The notes beneath the pieces are model-generated. The model searched no databases and was not told the DNA's origin. It worked only from the letters and a program-made list of their open reading frames with translations. Position numbers and translations under genes: made by a program. Positions 1 through 6,291 of a DNA stretch of 37,120 nucleotides are shown in pieces (the first letter of the stretch is position 1; each line of letters begins with the position of its first letter). This stretch comes from Candidatus Poseidoniaceae archaeon. GTDB lineage: Archaea > Thermoplasmatota > Poseidoniia > Poseidoniales > Poseidoniaceae. The stretch is taken from the NCBI GenBank assembly GCA_938084455.1, contig CALKDX010000061.1, positions 1-37,120 of the forward strand, written 5' to 3'.

Positions 1-1
1 A

Positions 2-373
2 CACATCACTGTGGGCGTGGACGATACGCTCCAAGAAGGGGCAAAGAGAATGATGAGCATTCAGGGCGGCATTGTCATTGTCCTGAACGATTCAAACAAT
101 GTCAAGGGTGTTCTAGGCACCAACCAATTCCTCAAAGCCATATCACAGGCGGTGGATCCAAGTGAAACCAAATGCGCTGAATGGATGGAAATGGATTTTC
201 TCAAGGTTCAGCAAACGGATACACTGAAGCATGTTTTGTCAGAAATCAAAAAACGATCACCTCAAGCCGTTGTTGCAGTGGATGAAAACAATGAGTTTTG
301 TGGCTACTTTTCGCCATCAGACTACACAGAGGCCACGAGTTTGGTAGGAAGCCTTGCTCAACTTGGGCTTTGA
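2..373 (+). CDS. CBS-domain protein, C-terminal part (5' truncated by window edge)
   Basis: The reading frame is open to the left edge, so the true start lies outside the window; the GTG at 11 falls inside the domain and is not a likely start. The visible 120 or so residues form two CBS-like halves. The first runs from about HITVGVDDTL through VLGTNQFLKAIS, the second from WMEMDFLKVQQTDTL to FCGYFSPSDYTEA. Paired CBS domains usually bind adenine nucleotides (AMP, ATP, SAM) and regulate an attached or partner protein. No attached effector domain is visible here, although one could lie upstream. The protein ends a few residues after the second CBS half. Its TGA directly abuts the stop codon of the convergent membrane-protein gene, with no space for a separate terminator. 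Family call is fairly sure; function is unknown. Confidence 0.75.
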   Translation, partial: HITVGVDDTLQEGAKRMMSIQGGIVIVLNDSNNVKGVLGTNQFLKAISQAVDPSETKCAEWMEMDFLKVQQTDTLKHVLSEIKKRSPQAVVAVDENNEFCGYFSPSDYTEATSLVGSLAQLGL

Positions 374-2422
374 TTACGCTACAAGTTTGATCACTCGGTC
401 ACAACCGGCGCAGGCGAACCGTAGAGGGCGTTCCTCGCTCAAGACTGCGTTCTTTGTCGAACATGCAGGGCAAGGAATATTCGGGGTATTCATTTGTTCT
501 AGCGCCTCGATTGAAGGCCGACTTCTTGGGCTTGCAGCCGCCGAAATCCACCACAATAAAATCGTGAAGACCACGGCTCCACCAACGAAAAGTGGGGGGT
601 AGGCAAAGAAATGGATGAATGCCACCATCGGCACAAGAACGAGTTCAAGCATCAAGATTTTTCGCTCACGGGTGCGAGTCATTCGTAAGGCAACAATCAA
701 CCCGACCAACAAGGCTACACCGACACCAGCAAGCAGAGGTACAGGGGCATTGAGTGGGGCATTGGTTGGAATAAAACTGAATGTGAAATCAACGTCTTGG
801 TCAAGGTCTGAGCCTTCAATTGAGATTGTCTCGCCCCAAGGGAGCCGAGAATGTGATAGTTTGACCTCTGTGGATTCCAAAACTTTCGGACCTAAGTAAG
901 CTGAAAACCCTGAAGACTCCCCTTCGAAAGAGAGGGTCAAATCAGACCACAAAGGAGCTGGCTGGACGGTTATAAAGTTTCGAAGCAATGTCATTTGTTG
1001 GTTAATATCGACAAACTCTGAGGTTCGGAAAACAAGGGTCACTGGATGGTTCACAACATCTTGTTGGCCGTTCAAATCCAGATCGATTGAAATGGTCTCA
1101 AAGTTCCTGAAACTTCCAAGCAGTTCTTCACTGTCAAGACCAAGACCGACGCTTAGGTAATACGAACAAAGACCGGATGATGTCGAGGCGCCGGTGAGCA
1201 TCTGCCGTTCGAATTCATTGATCTCATTTGGTTCAATGCTACGACTGACGCGCTCATCTTCAGTGACGGAGCCTTCTTGGAAGCTTTTCAACACCGGGGA
1301 AAGGTCATTGACGTCGTCACCAATGTGGTCAAGTCCCCAGCGCATCCAAAATGCCATTTCGCCACCAAGGGTGATGCTGGTCTCGCGAGTGAGCCGAATC
1401 GCCCCTTCATCTGGGCTGATTTCGAAGGTACCTACGACCTCAATTGGGCTTCCGTCTCCGTTTGTTTGCAGCGGTTCATCTGGTGGGTAATAGGTCCCAG
1501 TCCCGCTGTCCGAATCGAATGTTTCGATGGCAAACGAAGCGCTGCCTGAGAGCGTTGCACCTCCGACCTGGAGCACAAGCTCAACCTGAGCATCGACCGT
1601 CTCCTCGCCACCAGCAGCGTCGAGCCAAGTCCACGTCACCCGCACACCGTCCCCTTGAGAGGTCTCGATTGGGTCGCCGCTGAGCAAGTTTCCATTGACT
1701 CGCATGTTCAAAGAATCCGAGTTTGAGAGGATTTTAGTGCCCCAGTAGGAATCAATCACAACTGAAAAATAAACTTCTGACCCTTCAACTTCCGGATCTT
1801 GCAAAGTCAGGGAAAGGAGAGGCATCTCACCTTCGATGTGGGAATCTGCATCCTCGCTTCCCCACTGGAATTCTAAATTCGCATCACCGGTTGGAAGGCT
1901 AAAAACAACGGTCTGGGCGGTCAGCGTTAACACGACATTGCTCGAAGAGGAAATTGTGGTCGCCTCCACATCGATGTCAAACGTAAGAGTCCCTGTGCCT
2001 TGAGCGAGGAAGGAATTTCCTGCTGGCGTTGTCGCGCTGTAGGTTTGGGAGCCAATTTGGAGCGATGCGGTAGCATTGACTTGAGCGCCTGCTGCGTCGG
2101 TGACCTCGTAAGCCATGCTAAGGCTCCATGTCGAGGCAGGCACTGTACCTGGCCAGACTTCAGGCAACGACCACGTCCCTACCGTTTCTTCGGAGGTGAC
2201 GGCAGTTGCGATTGTTTTGGTCATGGTCGTTTCGCCCAAATCTTGGGCGAAGGGTGACAATGTACCGCTGCTATCCGAACCGATCAAATACAGATTTTGC
2301 GAGATTGAATCACAGCAAACGATGGTGTCTTCGGCTTCGGCTTGGCCGACCAAAGAGGAGTTCATTGGCGCAATGATCGCTACTAAAAAGATCGAGGCAA
2401 AGAGCAAAGGGCGCCACGACAT
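374..2422 (-). CDS. Secreted/membrane protein with large ectodomain, three C-terminal TM helices and a zinc ribbon
   Basis: About 682 residues. The N-terminus (MSWRPLLFASIFLVAII) is a signal peptide. It is followed by about 540 residues of beta-rich, Ser/Thr/Gly/Asp-rich sequence typical of Ig-like ectodomains, with no family I recognise. Three hydrophobic helices follow at roughly 560-579, 589-607 and 610-628. The cytoplasmic tail carries a zinc ribbon, CPAC at 651-654 and CAGC at 671-674. I chose the ATG at 2422; the frame also offers GTG 2431 and ATG 2428 just upstream. It is the last gene of the arcS-rps15 run, 68 bp after the small helical protein, and may have its own promoter. An extracellular domain joined to an intracellular metal-binding module could suggest sensing or anchoring, but that is inference. 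Confidence 0.8.
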   Translation of the reverse strand: MSWRPLLFASIFLVAIIAPMNSSLVGQAEAEDTIVCCDSISQNLYLIGSDSSGTLSPFAQDLGETTMTKTIATAVTSEETVGTWSLPEVWPGTVPASTWSLSMAYEVTDAAGAQVNATASLQIGSQTYSATTPAGNSFLAQGTGTLTFDIDVEATTISSSSNVVLTLTAQTVVFSLPTGDANLEFQWGSEDADSHIEGEMPLLSLTLQDPEVEGSEVYFSVVIDSYWGTKILSNSDSLNMRVNGNLLSGDPIETSQGDGVRVTWTWLDAAGGEETVDAQVELVLQVGGATLSGSASFAIETFDSDSGTGTYYPPDEPLQTNGDGSPIEVVGTFEISPDEGAIRLTRETSITLGGEMAFWMRWGLDHIGDDVNDLSPVLKSFQEGSVTEDERVSRSIEPNEINEFERQMLTGASTSSGLCSYYLSVGLGLDSEELLGSFRNFETISIDLDLNGQQDVVNHPVTLVFRTSEFVDINQQMTLLRNFITVQPAPLWSDLTLSFEGESSGFSAYLGPKVLESTEVKLSHSRLPWGETISIEGSDLDQDVDFTFSFIPTNAPLNAPVPLLAGVGVALLVGLIVALRMTRTRERKILMLELVLVPMVAFIHFFAYPPLFVGGAVVFTILLWWISAAASPRSRPSIEALEQMNTPNIPCPACSTKNAVLSEERPLRFACAGCDRVIKLVA

Positions 2423-2490
2423 CAACATCACTCAACTCAACGAAAACGACATGGCTCATAACATACACGCTGATTCGTGAGTTAATGTTC

Positions 2491-2841
2491 TCAAAGTGCC
2501 TTTTCCAAAAGGGCCCCGAGTTCTTTCTCGAACAGCGAGACCACTGCCTCGCCAACCTCGCCTTGGAGGTCATCGGGAAGCAATCGAAGACCAAGGCGAG
2601 TAGCAGCCCTTGTCGCCTTTAACTCAGCGTAAACGGTGCGTGCCTTGGTGTGGAAGTAGTAAGCTACAGCCTCCTTAATTTCGGCCTTTAGTTCTGGGTC
2701 TTCGTCGACCTTGTTGCGAATGTGTGCTTTGAGTTCGTCCTTGACCAGATCCCTGAAAGCCTCGATAACGAGGTCTTCTGTTGACATCAATTCTTGCACT
2801 TGGTCACGAATGCTTCCCGTCAGAAGTCGCTCAATCGCCAT
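2491..2841 (-). CDS. Small helical protein of unknown function in the S15 operon
   Basis: 116 residues, predicted from composition to be almost entirely alpha-helical, rich in Glu, Lys, Ala and Leu, with no signal peptide or membrane segment. The middle (DELKAHIRNKVDEDPELKAE) is strongly charged; the C-terminal half contains LGLRLLPDDLQGEVGEAV. The start ATG lies 25 bp after the stop of the RecJ-like gene, so the two are probably co-transcribed with rps15. In haloarchaea and some other euryarchaea the gene after the rps15-recJ pair is often the KEOPS subunit Pcc1, but this protein does not look like Pcc1. The stable position next to translation and replication genes suggests a housekeeping role. 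I do not recognise the family. Confidence 0.75.
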   Translation of the reverse strand: MAIERLLTGSIRDQVQELMSTEDLVIEAFRDLVKDELKAHIRNKVDEDPELKAEIKEAVAYYFHTKARTVYAELKATRAATRLGLRLLPDDLQGEVGEAVVSLFEKELGALLEKAL

Positions 2842-2866
2842 GGTCCAGCGAAGAGGCTACGCCGTT

Positions 2867-3790
2867 TCAATCCGTCGATGGGGCCGAAGGGGTCAAAGCA
2901 CCGTGAACGATGAAGAAATCAGCCAACTTAGAGGCATGGAGTTTAGCCTCGTCTTTCCCTTCTGGCCAGTCTTTCATCGCGAGGTGAACTTGACTTACAA
3001 CATCAACAGGATGATCGCCAACCAAAAGTCGGTGCCAGACGAGTTCTTCCAGACGGGGGGTTGAGAGGTTTGAGTTGGTCAGTGCAGGTAAAACCAATTC
3101 TGATAGCGCTTGAGTCCTTGCATCAACATCCATTTTTGGCCATGCCTTGGAAAGCCTCGATAACATGCGTTGTGAAAGATGTGGGATCATTGATTCAGAA
3201 GGAGATGGGACATCAGGCAACGCAACAACTCGCAAAGATCCTTCACCACTTAGCAGGTCTCGGATAGCGGTGTGCACGGGATCAAATGTGGTATCTAGGG
3301 CCTCTCGAAGCCATAATCCCGATCCTGCAAATGGCCTTAACCGTCGCACACGTTGACCGTTAGGGGCAAGTTCTGCAGCGATTGCTGCACACTGTGCTAC
3401 AACATCTAAAGCACCACGTCGCTCACTCTTCTTAGAACCAAGTCTGATGTTGACTGCCAGGGGTGTGATGTGGAGGTATTGTTTTTGTTGGACTTCAGAA
3501 ACATCCCAAGTGTTTTCAAAGGGGTCCAAAAACAACAGGCAACCATCGTCGGTTTGGTTGGGATGAACCACTTCATCTCGTGGCAAAGTGCGATGCGGTG
3601 GCATAAACCGCCGAGCATAAGGAAGACTCAAATCCAAGCATGCGGCCTCGATGAAAGCGAGACCCAAGACACCCACCGCATCCGCAGGTGCATGAATGTG
3701 AACCATTGAGGCGGAGCGAATGCTCTCGCAGATGTTCTCAAGCAGAGAGCGAGCATCGTTGAATGGAGGGGATGCTAACAGATTGTTCAT
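2867..3790 (-). CDS. RecJ/DHH-like protein lacking catalytic motifs (candidate Cdc45/GAN-like pseudoenzyme)
   Basis: About 307 residues. Position is the main clue: many euryarchaea carry a RecJ-like DHH phosphoesterase directly after rps15, and this gene is 70 bp after rps15 on the same strand. The N-terminal segment (MVHIHAPADAVGVLGLAFIE) looks like a decayed version of the first RecJ motif, where active enzymes have DADG after a beta strand. A later segment (CLLFLDPFENTWDV) occupies the place of the second Asp motif, and no DHH triplet is found. Archaeal RecJ-family proteins include GINS-bound Cdc45 counterparts, some catalytically inactive. The gene may therefore encode a replication scaffold and not a nuclease. 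The start is the ATG at 3790, preceded by GGTGG; upstream GTGs at 3802 and 3799 are alternatives. The family call is an inference from context and weak motif resemblance. Confidence 0.55.
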   Translation of the reverse strand: MNNLLASPPFNDARSLLENICESIRSASMVHIHAPADAVGVLGLAFIEAACLDLSLPYARRFMPPHRTLPRDEVVHPNQTDDGCLLFLDPFENTWDVSEVQQKQYLHITPLAVNIRLGSKKSERRGALDVVAQCAAIAAELAPNGQRVRRLRPFAGSGLWLREALDTTFDPVHTAIRDLLSGEGSLRVVALPDVPSPSESMIPHLSQRMLSRLSKAWPKMDVDARTQALSELVLPALTNSNLSTPRLEELVWHRLLVGDHPVDVVSQVHLAMKDWPEGKDEAKLHASKLADFFIVHGALTPSAPSTD

Positions 3791-3831
3791 CGCTGCCACC
3801 ACTCTAACGGTGTCGATGGTTGTTCATCAGC

Positions 3832-3843
3832 CTGCCGAAGCAG
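3832..3843 (-). promoter_or_regulatory. UUCG-tetraloop hairpin after rps15
   Basis: On the minus strand the sequence CTGC TTCG GCAG forms a 4-bp stem (5 with a U-G pair) closing a cUUCGg tetraloop, the most stable RNA loop known. It lies 17 bases after the rps15 stop, after a short T-run (CCTTTTCTG), and 42 bases before the RecJ-like start. It may protect or mark a processed 3' end of the rps15 message and separate its level from the downstream gene. The stem is short, so function is uncertain. Confidence 0.35.
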
Positions 3844-3860
3844 AAAAGGGATTGAGGAAC

Positions 3861-4319
3861 TCACTCGACCATTAGGCGGAGTTCGTCTCGCTTGTATCGC
3901 CAATCTGATGGAATTTGACCTTCAGCCTTGTAGTAATTTGCCAATCGGCGAATCTTTGCTTCGGTGATTTCAAGCGAACGCTTGTTGTGAAGATCCTTGT
4001 GGTTGCCACTGCCGAGGTGGTTGATGATGCCGACTGCTTGGCGCATGAGGTTCATCATATCTTCAGGGTAGGTGCCCCCGATGTCGTTTTCGGCTAGGAC
4101 AGCACCGATGCGCTTTCCTAGAACGAGGCGAACGTTTGGCACTGCGTGTTGATCGCGTAGAATGGTACCAATGGCTGCTGTGGAATGTCCTGCTTTACCA
4201 AGTTCTAGAATGAGTTCTGTAACTGCCTTAGCATCGGTGTTTGACCACTCAGGTGCTTCACTCACAAAGGGCTTGGTTGAGCCGCTCTTTCCTTTCCGTG
4301 ACTTGTACATACGTGCCAT
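3861..4319 (-). CDS. rps15: 30S ribosomal protein S15 (uS15)
   Basis: 152 residues, the usual length of archaeal/eukaryotic S15, which is longer than the bacterial form. The N-terminus (MARMYKSRKGKSGSTKPF) and the WSNTDAKAVTELILELGKAG segment are typical of the archaeal extension. The core contains the family-typical HLGSGNHKDLHNKRSLEITE and the ending RLANYYKAEGQIPSDWRYKR. The protein binds 16S rRNA in the small-subunit platform. The start codon follows GGAG at about eight bases, a good ribosome-binding site. It lies 112 bp downstream of arcS and 70 bp upstream of the RecJ-like gene on the same strand. The 112-bp gap leaves room for a separate promoter, as expected for a highly expressed ribosomal gene. 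Confidence 0.97.
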   Translation of the reverse strand: MARMYKSRKGKSGSTKPFVSEAPEWSNTDAKAVTELILELGKAGHSTAAIGTILRDQHAVPNVRLVLGKRIGAVLAENDIGGTYPEDMMNLMRQAVGIINHLGSGNHKDLHNKRSLEITEAKIRRLANYYKAEGQIPSDWRYKRDELRLMVE

Positions 4320-4431
4320 AAGGACATCTCCAAGGGAAACGGCGACTTGTCACCCCTTCTTAATCGCTCCGCTTCATAACCACGCCCGACCATGCTGTCA
4401 TTCGATTGACTGCCACGCCGAACACCTAATT
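4320..4431 (-). promoter_or_regulatory. Intergenic leader upstream of rps15
   Basis: 112 bp between the arcS stop and the rps15 start, unusually long for this compact window. On the minus strand it holds TGGTTATGAAGC and CGATTAAGAAGG as TATA-like candidates, and a GGAG ribosome-binding site eight bases before the rps15 ATG. A separate promoter for rps15 is plausible. I see no long hairpin that would suggest an S15 autoregulatory structure. Confidence 0.3.
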
Positions 4432-6207
4432 TCAAAGACGCTGATGTGACTTCGCCAGACGCCCCGGAGTGGACGGCCATTCCCAACCTGGAGCTTGGGC
4501 CCGAGCGAGTCCAACGACGGCGCCATCTTGATACACAAGCAAATCTGCTCCAGTGCGAATGTCTTCATCGAACCGTTCGACAATGGTGCCAAATATGTCC
4601 CCCTTCCATTTGACATCTGCACGTAGGTGAACGGCCGGCAGTGCATTGGTGGAAGCCAAATCCTGAATCACGGCCTTTGAAAGCGAAAAGCCCCCTCGAT
4701 CAATCGACCATAATGCCACCTGTGTTCCATCTTTTTCCAAGCGGTAGCGAGGAGGTTTGCCACGAACCTTTAGTGGCTTTACCCAGTCATCGTTCTTCAT
4801 TGTCTTTCGGGCTACGCTGGCAAAGGTATCAAGCAGCATGCGTTCATTTTTTCTGCCACGAGCGCTCAATTCATCGACAGCAGCCCGAACGGCCTCAGTG
4901 AGTCGCTCGAGTGCTGCGTGGCTACCTGCACCCTCGCCGCTTCTTGTGTCAATGACATCGATTGTAGCGTGCTCCAATTCCATGCCGGAATGATTGATGA
5001 TGCGTTTGTAATTGTGGCGATCGACGAGCCGTTGAAACATCCTACGGATTCGGTCCTCTTCGTCACTGCTCCAGTCTCCCGTGACGGGAAGATCATAATG
5101 GGCAGCAGGCCAAACTTCTTCCAAATCTCTTGGCACAAGGCCAAGCGGAGAGGTCACCATCACCTCATGGCATGCACTGGTCCCAATCGCACGGATAAAA
5201 CGTCCATGAGATTTTGAGAGACGGTACGGTTTTCTCGCCGAACAGGGCAACAACACCAGAATGGTATCCAATCCTTCTGGAGCGGTGTAGGTTTCACTCA
5301 TGAATGATTCCCAATCACCGATCAGAGGGTCGGTTTGTATTGATGCACTGTGGCAAGGGAATGCGTGGGTGCGGGCAACATGGGAAGAAAGCAAGCCTGG
5401 AAGATTCGAGCAGAGGGCGTCATGGCGTCGCAAATGCTCCACAGATCGTGCGCTGTTGAGCGATTGCCGGTCCACAAGCGAACGCATTTGATCGGTCGAT
5501 AGGGCTGAGCGAACTTCCGCAATGGCAGCCTCCCAGTGCCCCACTTGATCCTTCATGGAAGCAGATTCACCCATGGATTCGACAGGATGACGTGGTCCAT
5601 TCCCGGTCAAAAGAACCCCTGCTGCAGTTGCCTGCCTGCTTCTTGAGAGGTCGAAAAGATCAACACCGAACCATGTGAGAAGCGCCACGTTGTCTGGACC
5701 ACCAAGGCCAGGTGTCCAAAGAAGGGCTCCAGGAAATTTACGTTTGAGGACAGTGATTGCTTCAATCAACCGACCCGGTTGTGATGCAAGTTGCAACGCA
5801 TCCACCAACACCACAACATCAGGTTTGAGCGTTGGGTCGGTCAATGCGTCATCGTGGTTCAATCGCTGCCATGAGACTGGAAGCAATTGGGCCGTTCCAG
5901 CTGGCTCGCCTGCATCTGCCTCTTCAAGCGAGGGAGGAAGCACATGGCCGACTGAGACCGTCCATTCTGGTGATGGAGCCGCAAAGTCGGGTGGGGAAAG
6001 TGGTAGCCTGCTTCTCATCGACAACGTGGATGGAATGGTGGTTGTGCTCGTCGATTCGAACGGGGCAAGCGCCGCATTGACATCGATGTCTCCATCCAGT
6101 AGGACGAGAGCGGGTGTGAAGGCAACTGGGTGCTTTCGGTCACCCAAAGCCCATGAACGAGCAAACCGATGCCGAGCGATAACGCTGCGTCCCAACCCTT
6201 CGCCCAT
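4432..6207 (-). CDS. arcS: Archaeosine synthase ArcS (TgtA2), tRNA-guanine transglycosylase-related with PUA domain
   Basis: About 591 residues. ArcS acts after TgtA has placed preQ0 at position 15 of archaeal tRNA and takes part in converting preQ0 to archaeosine. The N-terminal half is a divergent TGT-like barrel (SVIARHRFARSWALG, then PVAFTPALVLLDGD). At residues 321-334 is the ArcS signature PCSARKPYRLSKSH, matching the conserved PCS, KPY, Ser and His residues of the family. The C-terminus (about 520-575, LPAVHLRADVKWKGDIFGTI) is a PUA RNA-binding domain. The frame stays open upstream to 6519, but that part overlaps the signal peptide of the divergent gene and has no family resemblance. 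I start at ATG 6207; an in-frame TTG at 6249 is possible. It heads the minus-strand run leading to rps15. Confidence 0.88.
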   Translation of the reverse strand: MGEGLGRSVIARHRFARSWALGDRKHPVAFTPALVLLDGDIDVNAALAPFESTSTTTIPSTLSMRSRLPLSPPDFAAPSPEWTVSVGHVLPPSLEEADAGEPAGTAQLLPVSWQRLNHDDALTDPTLKPDVVVLVDALQLASQPGRLIEAITVLKRKFPGALLWTPGLGGPDNVALLTWFGVDLFDLSRSRQATAAGVLLTGNGPRHPVESMGESASMKDQVGHWEAAIAEVRSALSTDQMRSLVDRQSLNSARSVEHLRRHDALCSNLPGLLSSHVARTHAFPCHSASIQTDPLIGDWESFMSETYTAPEGLDTILVLLPCSARKPYRLSKSHGRFIRAIGTSACHEVMVTSPLGLVPRDLEEVWPAAHYDLPVTGDWSSDEEDRIRRMFQRLVDRHNYKRIINHSGMELEHATIDVIDTRSGEGAGSHAALERLTEAVRAAVDELSARGRKNERMLLDTFASVARKTMKNDDWVKPLKVRGKPPRYRLEKDGTQVALWSIDRGGFSLSKAVIQDLASTNALPAVHLRADVKWKGDIFGTIVERFDEDIRTGADLLVYQDGAVVGLARAQAPGWEWPSTPGRLAKSHQRL

Positions 6208-6291
6208 GGCTTGGCCTGCGGCCCTTGCTTCTTGAAAGATTGGAAGCAAATCATGCCTTAAGTTGAAAGCAAGTTCCCAACAGCCACCAGC
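6208..6291. promoter_or_regulatory. Divergent promoter region between arcS and the 741-residue membrane protein
   Basis: An 84-bp gap serves two divergent genes. A self-complementary CTTAAG at 6257-6262 lies about 30 bp before the plus-strand ATG, a position that fits a TATA-like element for a leaderless transcript; the same element is about 50 bp before the arcS ATG (6207). No purine-rich ribosome-binding site precedes the plus-strand ATG, which also fits a leaderless message. If arcS started at TTG 6249 the gap would be only 42 bp. Confidence 0.3.

Noticed and set aside
5675-6235. A 186-codon plus-strand ORF opposite arcS
   Set aside because: It is antisense to a well-supported gene, Ser/Arg-rich and without motifs, as expected from mirrored codon bias.
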